64,000 nt of DNA from Chitinophaga sp. H8 (GTDB lineage Bacteria > Bacteroidota > Bacteroidia > Chitinophagales > Chitinophagaceae): assembly GCF_040567655.1 (NCBI RefSeq), contig NZ_JBEXAC010000001.1, positions 2,976,001 to 3,040,000 on the forward strand. The letters are read 5' to 3'. The notes under the pieces are model-generated. The model ran no database searches. It saw only the letters and a program-made list of their open reading frames with translations, and was not told where the DNA came from. Position numbers and translations under genes: made by a program. Shown in pieces: positions 44,192-53,864 of this stretch; the first letter of the stretch is position 1, and every line of letters begins with the position of its first letter.

Positions 44192-45642
44192 TGAATACTG
44201 GCTTCTGGGAAACAGTTGCAAAAGGTTATGAGCAAACGGTTTTCATTTATGGAACTACGTTATTGGTAATTTATGCCCTGCTGGCACTGCTCTCGATGCT
44301 GGCCGTACGCAGGTATGCCAAAAAAGATGTTTTTCATGATGAAAATACGCTGATCAGCTCTCCCCTGGCGCCGGGTATCTCTGTACTTGCTCCCGCATTT
44401 AACGAAGGGCTGACCATCATATTCAATGTACGTTCCCTCCTGACATTAAACTATCCCCGGTATGAGATCATTATTACCAATGATGGCAGCACCGACGATA
44501 CCCTGGAACAACTGATCCACGAATTTGAGCTGATACCGGTTGATTTTGCCTATAATGCCAAAATAAGGACCCAGCCTGTTAAAAAAATCTATAAATCCAC
44601 CAACCCTGCTTATGCCAAATTAATGGTAATTGATAAGGTGAATGGAAAAAGTAAAGCAGATGCGGTGAATGCAGCCATCAATGCTGCCAGATTTGATTAT
44701 TTCCTATGCACGGACGTAGATTGCATCTTAGATAAAAACACCCTGATAGAGCTGATCAAGCCTGTTATGCAGGAAGACAAAAAAAGGGTGATCGCCATCG
44801 GTGCCACCCTCCGTATTGCCAATTCCTGCGAATTTGAAGATGGTGTAATGACCCGCATGAGGCCGCCACGGCAACTCCTGCCCCGCTTTCAGGAAGTAGA
44901 GTATATCCGTTCCTTTGTACTGGGAAAAATGGGATGGAGCTTTCTTAACTGTGTGCCTAATGTGTCCGGAGGATTGGGCCTTTTTGATAAAGAAGTAGCT
45001 ATCAGAAGCGGTGGCTATGATCCCAGCTCCTTTGGGGAAGATATGGAACTGATGACCCGCATGTGCCGTTACGCCCATGATAACAACATTAACTACGCGG
45101 TAAGATATATCCCTAAAACATTGTGCTGGACAGAAGCGCCTTCGAGTATAAAGATATTTATGCGGCAACGTACCCGTTGGGCACGGGGATTAGCCCAACT
45201 TACACTTGCGCATTTCAAGGTATTCCTCAACCCCAGGTATAAGAAACTGGGGCTGGTCGTTTTTCCCTTTAATTTCTTCTTTGAGCTGCTGGCGCCAATA
45301 ATTGAAATCACCGGGATTGTTTACTATATCATACTGGCATGCCTGGGGCTGATTAACTGGCCTTTTGCCCTGCTGCTGCTCTTATTTGTATATACATATG
45401 CTGTCATGATTACCACATTAGCTATCCTGTGGGATCAACTAACGTTCAGGTATTACCGGACCTGGAAGGAAGTGGCATTCCTGTGCATGACACCATTTAT
45501 GGAGTTTTTATTTTATCACCCGCTGATCGTATTCTTTTCCATCAGAGGTTATTATTTTTTCCTGACCGGCAAAAAAGGTACCTGGGGAAATATGCAGCGG
45601 CAAGGTTTCAGCAACACTGCACGTAAAAGTGTACCTGCCTGA
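44191..45642 (+). CDS. Processive family-2 glycosyltransferase, first copy
   Basis: 483 residues. One N-terminal membrane helix (about 17-39), a GT2 catalytic domain (about 60-335) and about four C-terminal helices (345-465). Synthase motifs are all present: D98 (TNDGSTDD), D175-x-D177 (CTDVDC), E283-D284 (FGEDME) and Q326-x2-R-W (RQRTRWARG). This is the plan of cellulose, hyaluronan and poly-N-acetylglucosamine synthases, which polymerise and translocate a sugar chain through the inner membrane. The sugar is not predictable from sequence. Paralogue follows 27 nt later. Confidence 0.9.
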   Translation: MNTGFWETVAKGYEQTVFIYGTTLLVIYALLALLSMLAVRRYAKKDVFHDENTLISSPLAPGISVLAPAFNEGLTIIFNVRSLLTLNYPRYEIIITNDGSTDDTLEQLIHEFELIPVDFAYNAKIRTQPVKKIYKSTNPAYAKLMVIDKVNGKSKADAVNAAINAARFDYFLCTDVDCILDKNTLIELIKPVMQEDKKRVIAIGATLRIANSCEFEDGVMTRMRPPRQLLPRFQEVEYIRSFVLGKMGWSFLNCVPNVSGGLGLFDKEVAIRSGGYDPSSFGEDMELMTRMCRYAHDNNINYAVRYIPKTLCWTEAPSSIKIFMRQRTRWARGLAQLTLAHFKVFLNPRYKKLGLVVFPFNFFFELLAPIIEITGIVYYIILACLGLINWPFALLLLLFVYTYAVMITTLAILWDQLTFRYYRTWKEVAFLCMTPFMEFLFYHPLIVFFSIRGYYFFLTGKKGTWGNMQRQGFSNTARKSVPA

Positions 45643-45669
45643 TCATTGACGAAACTTAAATTATAGGTA

Positions 45670-47172
45670 GTGGAATTGTTTAAGGATTTTTATGAAGGTT
45701 TTGTGTTTATCTATGGCTGCACCATGCTGCTGCTATATGCTATGCTGGCGATACTGTCTTTCAGGGGTATCCTCCGCTTCCAGAAAAAAAACAGCTATGT
45801 AGACTATAACAATATCCTGCAGTCACCCCTCGCGCCCGGCATATCTGTTATTGCACCAGCCTTTAATGAAGGGGTTACCATCATTTCCAATGTAAGATCA
45901 CTTTTAACGCTCAACTACTCCAAATTTGAAGTCATCATAGTAAATGATGGCAGTACAGATGACACCCTGGAAAAACTGGTCAATGAATTCCAGCTGGTGC
46001 CGGTTGACTTCGCCTATAATGAAAGGATAAAATCCCAACCAGTAAAAAGACTGTTCAAGTCTACCAACATTGCCTACGATAAATTGCTGGTAATCGATAA
46101 AGTAAACGGTAAAAGTAAAGCGGATGCCTCCAATGCAGGTATCAATGCGGCCGCTTTCGATTACTTCTTATGTACAGACGTGGATTGTATCATTGAGCGG
46201 GATACCCTGCTCAAAATGATCAAACCATTCATGGATGAAGAGCATAAGAAGATAAAGGAAGTAGGAGAACCCTGTCCCGAATGCGGCTATATACATGTGA
46301 TAGAAGATAGTATCCGCGTAATCGCATCCGGTGCTACGCTTCGTATTGCCAACTCCTGCGAAATTGATGAAGGGGTGATTACCCGGGTAAGACCTCCCAG
46401 AAAATGGCTGCCACGCTTTCAGGAAATGGAATATATACGGGCATATGTACTGGGAAAAATGGGCTGGAGCCTGATCAATTGCGTACCCAATGTTTCCGGG
46501 GGGCTGGGACTGTTTGACAAGGAAATTGCTATTAAGGCAGGAGGATATGATTCCAAATCCTTTGCAGAGGATATGGACCTGGTAACCCGTATGTGTACTT
46601 ATATGATCGATAACAAATTAAAGTATGCGATCCGTTATATTCCTACTACACAGTGCTGGACAGAAGGGCCTCCTAATATGAAAGTATTCAGCCGGCAGCG
46701 TACCCGCTGGGGACGCGGACTGGCAGAGATCATCACCATCCATAAGAAGGTGATCTTTAACCCCCATTACCGCAAACTGGGACTGGTAGTACTGCCCTAC
46801 AGCCTCTTGTTTGAATTCCTGGCACCTATCATCGAATTCACAGGTATTCTTTATTATATATACCTGATTGTTACAGACCAGGTCAACTGGCACTATGCCA
46901 CTATTCTTCTGGTGTTTGTATACCTCTATGCGATCATGATCACTACCCTGGCAGTATTATGGGATCAGCTTACTTACCGGTATTACAATACCTGGCGCGA
47001 GGTAGTAGGCCTGAGCCTGATGGCATTCCTGGAACCGCTTATCTATCATCCGCTGATTGTGTTCTTTGCCCTCCGTGGATATTTCCACTTCCTGACCGGC
47101 AAAAAACATAGTTGGGGCAATATGCAACGACAAGGTTTTGGTCAAAAAAAGAAAGCATTACCTGTTCAATAA
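45670..47172 (+). CDS. Processive family-2 glycosyltransferase, second copy with a Cys-pair insert
   Basis: 500 residues, clearly paralogous to the preceding gene over the whole length and with the same catalytic set (NDGSTDD, TD-x-D at 169-172, AEDMD, RQRTRWGRG). The difference is an insert of about 22 residues after the DxD region, with C202-x2-C205-x3-H209 (PCPECGYIH), which may bind a metal or form an interface. The start is GTG at 45670. Two different synthase subunits in tandem suggest a heteromeric synthase or a polymer with two sugars (inference). Confidence 0.9.
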   Translation: MELFKDFYEGFVFIYGCTMLLLYAMLAILSFRGILRFQKKNSYVDYNNILQSPLAPGISVIAPAFNEGVTIISNVRSLLTLNYSKFEVIIVNDGSTDDTLEKLVNEFQLVPVDFAYNERIKSQPVKRLFKSTNIAYDKLLVIDKVNGKSKADASNAGINAAAFDYFLCTDVDCIIERDTLLKMIKPFMDEEHKKIKEVGEPCPECGYIHVIEDSIRVIASGATLRIANSCEIDEGVITRVRPPRKWLPRFQEMEYIRAYVLGKMGWSLINCVPNVSGGLGLFDKEIAIKAGGYDSKSFAEDMDLVTRMCTYMIDNKLKYAIRYIPTTQCWTEGPPNMKVFSRQRTRWGRGLAEIITIHKKVIFNPHYRKLGLVVLPYSLLFEFLAPIIEFTGILYYIYLIVTDQVNWHYATILLVFVYLYAIMITTLAVLWDQLTYRYYNTWREVVGLSLMAFLEPLIYHPLIVFFALRGYFHFLTGKKHSWGNMQRQGFGQKKKALPVQ

Positions 47173-47203
47173 TAAATCAGTATTTCATCAATATATTCTA
47201 TTC

Positions 47204-50068
47204 ATGCTATCTGTATTCAAATCAATCTTACTGGCTTTTTGTGTGTGCGCTTCTCTGCAGATACAAGCTCAGGTTTTCAGGCAAAAGGCCAATGCGGAAG
47301 AATTGTACAATGAAGCCGTAAAGGAAACCAGGCTGGGGCATTATGATAAGGCACTGACATTAGTAAACCAGGGCCTGAAAAAACAACCGGATGATATAGA
47401 TATGCAACTGTTGCTGGGACGCCTGTATATGCTTACCGGCAACAATGAAGCGGCCAGGAAACAGGTAAAAAAAGTACTGACCAAAGCACCACGCTATCGC
47501 GATGCCTACCAGTACGCGATCAATATCGAAATCATTACCGGGAAATATGAAGAAGCGGATTGTTATACCGATGAGGCCTTAGGCTATTTTCCCAATGACA
47601 GGGATTTTATGTTGAAGAAAATGGAAATCCAGCACCTGCTCAACAGGATCAATAAGGGAAATCAGCTGGCAGAAAATTTACTCTCCAGGTTTTCGGAAGA
47701 TACCACTGTCCGTAATGCCTATATAGAACATTATCTGTTTACCGGCAGGTATTATATGAAAAATGGTAATCCGCAACAGGCAGGTATCAGTTTTGAAAAA
47801 GTACTGGCACTATCTCCTGCCAATACCGAAGCAAAAGACGCCTTACTAAGGGGCTATATCCAAGGGCAGGACTATGAAAGTGCGCTGGAACAAATTAATG
47901 CTGCGTTGAGTACCAATCCCTCCTCCTATGAGTTACTGCTACGAAAGCTGGATATTTTACGGAACAAACACGCCTATGCAGATGCCCTGATCGTATTTCA
48001 AACCATACTACGCTATCACCCCAATGATGCCAAGGTAAGAGGTATGGAAACCGAACTTCGCATGGAAGCAGCTGCCTACTATGCTAACACAGATCCTTAT
48101 CTGCTCTATCGCGCTATCCTGGAAAAAAATCCAGGTAACCAGGAAGCATTAAATAAACTGATCGGTTTCAGCATGAGCCGCGGTGCCTATAAAGAAGCAC
48201 TGGAATGGATTAACCGGGGCCTGAAAAGCAATCCCAATAACCTCAAACTGCTTTCCCAGAAGATAGATATGCTGGAGGGCGATCGTAAATATACAGAGGC
48301 CGCACTCCTGGCAGAAAGGCTATGGCAGCGCAACCCGTCGGCCGACCTGAAAGCAAGGCTGGTGACATTACAAATAGCCAGTGGACGCTACTATCTCAGC
48401 CAACTGCAATATGATGAGGCTATCACTGCATTTGAAAGGGTATTGACACTGGAACCCAACAATAAGGAAGCACTGGAGAATATTGTGAATACCTATATCG
48501 CCCGCAAAGATGTTAAAAATGCCTTGCTTACACTAGATAAGGCCATCAGCTATTACCCGGCAGATGACCTGCTCCTGCTGAAAAAGTCCAGTATCCTGGC
48601 GGATGCCGGCAGATTTGAAGAAGCTGCACAGATCGCTGCAGCCTTATCAAAAAAATCCCCTGGTGACACCCGCTTTGCAGCTGCTTTTACAGCACAGCGC
48701 CTGGCTGCCGGAAGGACACTGATGCAGGCGGAAGAATATGATCTGGCTAAAGAACAGTTTACCCAGGTATTGGAACAAGATCCCAAAAATGAAGATGCCC
48801 TCAACTATATGATTAACCTGGAAAGCGGTACCGGACAATCTGAACAAGCCCTGTACTATGCCAACCAGGCGCTGTTATACAATCCCGGCAATAAAGACCT
48901 GCTTCTCAAAAAAGCAGGTGTACTGGACCAGCTTAAAAGATATCCGGAAGCAGCCGATATCATGCAGCAACTTATACGCAGGTATCCGTACACCGCTAAA
49001 TATAAGACGGCTTACCTTTCCAGTTTGCTGGCCAGCGGCAACCGGTATCAACAAAACAATATGCCGGATAGCGCATTGTCCGTTTTTACCCAGGTGTTAA
49101 CACTCAACCCTAAAGACTCTCTGGCGTTGCAATACACTACCAATATCCTGATGGGCACCAAACAATATGACAGCGCACTCGTATATGTGAATGAAGGCAT
49201 TAAATATTATCCGGACAATACCACCTTCTTAATGAAGCGTGCCACCATACTGGAAAACCAACAGGCATTTGCTGCGGCTTCTCTGGCGGCCGATTCTCTC
49301 GTAAAACTGAACGCCAGTCCAGTCAATACAGACTATGCCGACTACCTGAAAAGCAAAACACTCAAGAACCAGTTTGGGTTGTTCTTCCTGCACTCCTCTT
49401 TTGATTATAACGACGACCCCTATAGTATTGCTACAATAGAATACAGACGGTTTATGAAACGGGGATCCTATGCTGCACGCGTCAATTATGCCGGAAGAAA
49501 AGAAGGTACCGGATTACAGGCTGAAGGAGAATTATACTATACCCATCATCCCAAATGGTATTCCTACGCAGTGGCAGCCTATTCCAATGAGCTGGTGTTT
49601 CCACAGCTACGGGCAGGCTACTCCATCTTCAGGTCATTCAAATATGATATTGAAGCAGAGCTGGGGATAAGATACCTGAAAGCAGAAGAAACGAGCAGTA
49701 TATCCGGAGTAACTTCCATCGCAAAAACGTTTGATGACTTCTGGATCAATCTGCGGGCTTATTTTATCAGCGACGATCCGGAATTTTATACTTCCTTTAA
49801 CCTGACTACCCGTTATTACATGAACAGGCGGCAGGATTATATTTCCTTCGTAGCCGGATTAGGTACTTCTCCGGACGATAAAAGCCGGCTGATACAATTT
49901 CCTAAACTGGCGGGACTGCTTACCCGCAGCATAGGGGCCGGTTACCAGCATGTGTTTAAATATCGTACTACCATCGGGATCAATGGTACCTGGATCACCC
50001 AGAAAATAACCAGCCAGTCTTACCAGAATCAGTACGATCTTTATCTCACCTTTCTGAGAAAATTTTAA
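47204..50068 (+). CDS. TPR-outer-membrane beta-barrel export protein (YaiO-type)
   Basis: 954 residues from ATG 47204, which gives a signal peptide ending LQIQAQ; the longer frame from 47138 would overlap the preceding gene and hide this signal. Residues about 30-700 are TPR repeats in a periplasmic superhelix. The last 230 residues form a YaiO-like beta-barrel (LKNQFGLFFLHSSFDYNDD onward) ending in a terminal aromatic, LYLTFLRKF. TPR-plus-barrel proteins such as PgaA, BcsC and AlgK/AlgE carry exopolysaccharide across the periplasm and outer membrane, so this is the expected exporter for the two synthases upstream. Confidence 0.9.
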   Translation: MLSVFKSILLAFCVCASLQIQAQVFRQKANAEELYNEAVKETRLGHYDKALTLVNQGLKKQPDDIDMQLLLGRLYMLTGNNEAARKQVKKVLTKAPRYRDAYQYAINIEIITGKYEEADCYTDEALGYFPNDRDFMLKKMEIQHLLNRINKGNQLAENLLSRFSEDTTVRNAYIEHYLFTGRYYMKNGNPQQAGISFEKVLALSPANTEAKDALLRGYIQGQDYESALEQINAALSTNPSSYELLLRKLDILRNKHAYADALIVFQTILRYHPNDAKVRGMETELRMEAAAYYANTDPYLLYRAILEKNPGNQEALNKLIGFSMSRGAYKEALEWINRGLKSNPNNLKLLSQKIDMLEGDRKYTEAALLAERLWQRNPSADLKARLVTLQIASGRYYLSQLQYDEAITAFERVLTLEPNNKEALENIVNTYIARKDVKNALLTLDKAISYYPADDLLLLKKSSILADAGRFEEAAQIAAALSKKSPGDTRFAAAFTAQRLAAGRTLMQAEEYDLAKEQFTQVLEQDPKNEDALNYMINLESGTGQSEQALYYANQALLYNPGNKDLLLKKAGVLDQLKRYPEAADIMQQLIRRYPYTAKYKTAYLSSLLASGNRYQQNNMPDSALSVFTQVLTLNPKDSLALQYTTNILMGTKQYDSALVYVNEGIKYYPDNTTFLMKRATILENQQAFAAASLAADSLVKLNASPVNTDYADYLKSKTLKNQFGLFFLHSSFDYNDDPYSIATIEYRRFMKRGSYAARVNYAGRKEGTGLQAEGELYYTHHPKWYSYAVAAYSNELVFPQLRAGYSIFRSFKYDIEAELGIRYLKAEETSSISGVTSIAKTFDDFWINLRAYFISDDPEFYTSFNLTTRYYMNRRQDYISFVAGLGTSPDDKSRLIQFPKLAGLLTRSIGAGYQHVFKYRTTIGINGTWITQKITSQSYQNQYDLYLTFLRKF

Positions 50069-50076
50069 TTTCACCA

Positions 50077-52344
50077 TTGATGTTCAGGCTGATGCATACT
50101 TTAATTGTCTTATCTGCTTTATTGATCAACAGTGCCTGTAATACCGGTAAGGCTGATATTACGCTCGTAGCACAAGGCAAGGTGCAACATGTGATCGTAT
50201 TGCCGGCAGAGGCCACTAAAAATGAAACCAAAGCGGCACACCTGCTACAGGACTATATCAGGCGTATCAGTGGTGCACAGCCTGATATCATTACAGAATC
50301 AAACTACCAGGATCAGCAAGCCATTTTTATAGGCAACACCTCACATGGAGAACAATACAATACCCGTAAAATAAAAGGAGAAGGTTTCTATATCGCATCA
50401 GATGATACCCACGTATTCATACACGGAGGCAGTGGACAAGGGGTGATATACGGCGTATATACCTTTCTTGAGAAGTACCTGGGTTGCCGGAAGTATGCCA
50501 ACATTCCGGCATATACCCCGGCCAATAAAAACATCCGGGTACCTGCCCGCATTTTTGACCTGCAAAATCCACAATTCATTTACCGGCAGGTATATTACCC
50601 GGCTGCGAACGATCCGGAATATATGGTATGGCATAAACTACAGCAGCTGGACGACCTCTGGGGGATTTGGGGCCACTCCTTTTTCAAGATCATTCCACCC
50701 AACACATATTTTACCACACATCCTGAATACTTTTCACTGGTAAACGGCAAACGGCAGCCTATGCAACTCTGCCTTAGCAATGAATCTGTTTACCAGCTTA
50801 CAGTAGACTATCTGAAAAAAGCGATCAGTAATAATCCGGATGCCATTTACTGGTCTATAGCCCCCAATGATGGTGGCGGTTTCTGCACTTGCGACAACTG
50901 CCAGAAAACAGATGCTGCGGAAGGAGGACCTCAGGGCTCTCTCCTGAAATTTGTAAACCGGGTAGCCAGCCAGTTTCCACAACAGCAATTCACCACCCTG
51001 GCCTATACATATACTTCCCACCCACCTAAAAACCTGAAACCGGCAGACAATGTTTTTATCATGCTCAGCAGCATTGATGCTTACCGTCATGAACCATTAC
51101 GCTCCGCTGCTTCTGCGGCAGGGTTCAGAAAAGACCTGGAAGGATGGGCGGCTATCACACCCCGTATTTTTATTTGGGATTATACTACCCAGTTTACCAA
51201 CTACCTGGCCCCTTTTCCCGACTATAACCACCTGCAGGACAACCTGCAGTACTTCGCAGACAACCAGGTAAAGGGGGTGTTCTCTCAAGGTAGCGGGGCC
51301 ACCTATAGTGATATGGCAGAATTAAACAGCTATTTGCTGGCCGGTTTACTCTGGGATGTCAAAGCAGATAGCAAAGCCGTTATTACCGGCTTTTTAAATG
51401 GCTTCTATGGCAAAGCCGGCACGTTCCTGGATGCTTATCTCCAGGAGCTGATCACAGCCGTAAAAACCACGCACAGTAAGCTGGATATCTATGGTAATCC
51501 GGTGCATAATATCAAAGGTTACCTCTCTCCTGCCCTTATTGATAAATATGCGCAATTGCTGGACAAAGCAGAAGCCGCAGCGGAAACAGATACCGCCTTC
51601 CTTAACCGGGTATATAATGCCAGGCTCCCGCTTGAATATACCGTGTTGCAGCAGTCGAAGTTCTTTGGCAATGAGCAATATGGCTACCTCACAGCAAACA
51701 ACCAGGAAACAGGCAGCTTTATCGTAAAACCTAACTGGCCGGCAAGGGTAAAACGATTTGTGGAGCAATGTAAAAAAGCAGGGGTTACCGAACTGGCAGA
51801 AGAAGGGATGACTCCTGATGCCTATGCTGCCTCCTGGGATGCGCTTTTTACCAGGAAGTGGATCAGCAACCTAGCTTTCCACGCAGCAGTAACACTGGCA
51901 CACCCGTTTACACCTGAATATACTCCCAAAAAAGAAGGTACACTGGTGGATGGGCTGACAGGGGATACCGATTTCAGCTATAACTGGTTATTTACCTATG
52001 GCCAGGATATGATTGCTACTATCGATATGGGGAAAAACAAATCCATTAACCAGATACGCATGAACTTCCTGCAAGACCCCAGGCATAATATTTTTAACCC
52101 GGTAGCACTTACTGTTGAAACATCTGCCGACGGCATCACCTATCAACCGGCTGGTACACAAACCATCTCCCCCCTTTCCGAAGAAGATAATACCGCCCGT
52201 ATCAATACTTTCGCATTCAAACTCCCGGCTGTAAATGCCCGGTATGTCCGTGTTACTGCCAGATGCCTCCCTGCAATGCCTGCATGGCGCAATGCTGCCG
52301 GCAAAAAACCAGCCCTTTGCTGTGATGAGGTCTATGTATTATAA
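50077..52344 (+). CDS. DUF4838 lipoprotein with GH67N-like and discoidin-like domains
   Basis: 755 residues. Lipobox N18-S19-A20-C21. Residues about 35-150 form a glycoside-hydrolase-67 N-terminal-like domain (ATKNETKAAHLLQDYI, VIYGVYTFLEKYLG); about 160-560 is DUF4838, a TIM-barrel-like region with NDGGGFCTCDNCQ; about 600-755 resembles a F5/8 type C sugar-binding module. It begins 8 nt after the TPR-barrel gene, so it belongs to the operon and could trim or release the exported polymer. Family enzymes are poorly characterised; catalytic residues are not assigned here. Confidence 0.8.
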   Translation: MMFRLMHTLIVLSALLINSACNTGKADITLVAQGKVQHVIVLPAEATKNETKAAHLLQDYIRRISGAQPDIITESNYQDQQAIFIGNTSHGEQYNTRKIKGEGFYIASDDTHVFIHGGSGQGVIYGVYTFLEKYLGCRKYANIPAYTPANKNIRVPARIFDLQNPQFIYRQVYYPAANDPEYMVWHKLQQLDDLWGIWGHSFFKIIPPNTYFTTHPEYFSLVNGKRQPMQLCLSNESVYQLTVDYLKKAISNNPDAIYWSIAPNDGGGFCTCDNCQKTDAAEGGPQGSLLKFVNRVASQFPQQQFTTLAYTYTSHPPKNLKPADNVFIMLSSIDAYRHEPLRSAASAAGFRKDLEGWAAITPRIFIWDYTTQFTNYLAPFPDYNHLQDNLQYFADNQVKGVFSQGSGATYSDMAELNSYLLAGLLWDVKADSKAVITGFLNGFYGKAGTFLDAYLQELITAVKTTHSKLDIYGNPVHNIKGYLSPALIDKYAQLLDKAEAAAETDTAFLNRVYNARLPLEYTVLQQSKFFGNEQYGYLTANNQETGSFIVKPNWPARVKRFVEQCKKAGVTELAEEGMTPDAYAASWDALFTRKWISNLAFHAAVTLAHPFTPEYTPKKEGTLVDGLTGDTDFSYNWLFTYGQDMIATIDMGKNKSINQIRMNFLQDPRHNIFNPVALTVETSADGITYQPAGTQTISPLSEEDNTARINTFAFKLPAVNARYVRVTARCLPAMPAWRNAAGKKPALCCDEVYVL

Positions 52345-52418
52345 ACACCAAACTACACAATCAGTAAAAAACACCATTTAAAACGTATAAAACACAAATC
52401 CCCGTCAATAACAAGCTG

Positions 52419-52426
52419 TACTTTTG
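52419..52426 (+). promoter_or_regulatory. -7 box for the AraC-family regulator
   Basis: TACTTTTG matches TAnnTTTG; the start near 52433 leaves a 15-nt leader. The -33 box is not clear. Confidence 0.45.
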
Positions 52427-52447
52427 TGATGTAATACCATTAGTACC

Positions 52448-53344
52448 ATGGCAAAGCATCAGATTCCAACATACACAATTTGCAGACTTGCTGCAGATGA
52501 AGCTGTTCAAAAGGAACTGATTGCCGAGCGGTTCCCCCATTATCTGGATACGCATCAGCACCTGCATTTCCCACACCGGCATTCTTTTTACCACCTGGTG
52601 TTTTTTACCAAAGGTGCAGGCAAACAATCTATTGATTTTGTGAGCTTTCCGGTGCAGCCCGGACAGATTTATTTTATGGTACCCGGACAGGTACATGGAT
52701 GGGATTTTGATGGCGAAATGGATGGTTATATCATCAATTTTTCCGACACCTTCTTCCATACCCTGCTGCAAAACACACAGTATATTGACCAGTTCTATTT
52801 TTTTAACGGACAGGCTGCAGAATCAGTGCTACAGCTGCCGGTAAACATACAAACTGAAATAACTGCCCTGTTTGAAAAAATACTGGCAGAAGTGCAGCAG
52901 AATAATGATCATATGATGGATATGATCAGGACCCTGCTCCTCCAGATCTTTATATTGGTAAACCGTGTTCAGGTGACCACTATCCGGCAAAAACAGGTGC
53001 CACAACATAATTATCTTTTGTTGCGCAATTTTCAGCAGCTGATAGAAAAAAACTATACACAGCTGAAACTGCCCAAAGAATATGCCGCACTGCTGTACAT
53101 CACGCCTAATCACCTGAATGCGTTGTGCAAAGATGTGCTGGACAAGTCTGCCGGAGAAATCATACGCGACAGGATACTGCTGGAAGCGAAAAGACTGCTT
53201 ACCAATGCCGATATGAGCATCATGGATATTGCTTACCAGCTGAACTTCGCAGACAACTCTTACTTTTCAAAATTCTTTAAGAAATATGCTGGTGCTACGC
53301 CGGAAGACTTTAGGAAACAATTTGACCACACCTATAACAAATAA
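52448..53344 (+). CDS. AraC-family transcriptional regulator
   Basis: 298 residues. An N-terminal cupin-like ligand domain (about 25-150, HQHLHFPHRHSFYHLVFFTK, PGQIYFMVPGQVHGW) and a C-terminal double helix-turn-helix (about 195-295: KEYAALLYITPNHLNALCKD, MSIMDIAYQLNFADNSYFSK, KFFKKYAGATPEDFRK). It is the classical layout for a sugar-responsive activator. It sits between the DUF4838 lipoprotein and DUF983, on the same strand but with its own promoter. Its target may be the neighbouring operon; not shown. Confidence 0.9.
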   Translation: MAKHQIPTYTICRLAADEAVQKELIAERFPHYLDTHQHLHFPHRHSFYHLVFFTKGAGKQSIDFVSFPVQPGQIYFMVPGQVHGWDFDGEMDGYIINFSDTFFHTLLQNTQYIDQFYFFNGQAAESVLQLPVNIQTEITALFEKILAEVQQNNDHMMDMIRTLLLQIFILVNRVQVTTIRQKQVPQHNYLLLRNFQQLIEKNYTQLKLPKEYAALLYITPNHLNALCKDVLDKSAGEIIRDRILLEAKRLLTNADMSIMDIAYQLNFADNSYFSKFFKKYAGATPEDFRKQFDHTYNK

Positions 53345-53355
53345 AGATTGCAGAT

Positions 53356-53802
53356 ATGAAAGTTCCTGATGAAATACAAAAACCAAACCTGCTGGGCAGT
53401 GTTTTACAAAATAAATGCCCTCGTTGCCGCAGGGGCCAGCTCTTTACAGATAAGAATCCGTACCACCTGAAAAAATGCCTGGAAATGAATGAGCATTGCC
53501 CTGTTTGCGGGCAGGTAACAGAAGTGGAAGCGGGCTTTTATTTCGGTACTGGTTATGTAAGTTATGCCTTGTCAATTGCTACCTGTGTAGCCAGCTTTAT
53601 TGCCTGGGTAGTATTTGTAGGTATCTCTATTTACGACAACCGCCTGTTCTGGTGGCTGGGCTTCAATGCAGGATTGTTGTTACTTTTACAACCGATATTT
53701 ATGCGACTGGCCAGGTCCATCTGGATCTACTTCTTTGTACCTTATGATCCTAACTGGCAAAAACCGGCAGTCACCCCTACACCGGCAGTAGGGCTAAATT
53801 AG
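53356..53802 (+). CDS. DUF983 membrane protein
   Basis: 148 residues. An N-terminal zinc-ribbon-like start with CPRC and a CPVC pair (KCPRCRRGQLF, HCPVCGQVTEVEAG) is followed by two membrane helices (about 70-95 and 105-125). This is the DUF983 pattern; function unknown. Twelve nt after the AraC gene, so probably co-transcribed. Confidence 0.85.
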   Translation: MKVPDEIQKPNLLGSVLQNKCPRCRRGQLFTDKNPYHLKKCLEMNEHCPVCGQVTEVEAGFYFGTGYVSYALSIATCVASFIAWVVFVGISIYDNRLFWWLGFNAGLLLLLQPIFMRLARSIWIYFFVPYDPNWQKPAVTPTPAVGLN

Positions 53803-53826
53803 TGTTAGTGAATAGGAGTTGTGTTT

Positions 53827-53848
53827 AACATGGGGCCCCATGTTTTTG
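53827..53848. terminator. Possible bidirectional terminator
   Basis: The 18-nt palindrome AACATGGGGCCCCATGTT (53827-53844) is followed by three more T residues, between convergent genes. Confidence 0.5.
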
Positions 53849-53864
53849 GCAATCCGTTTCAGGT

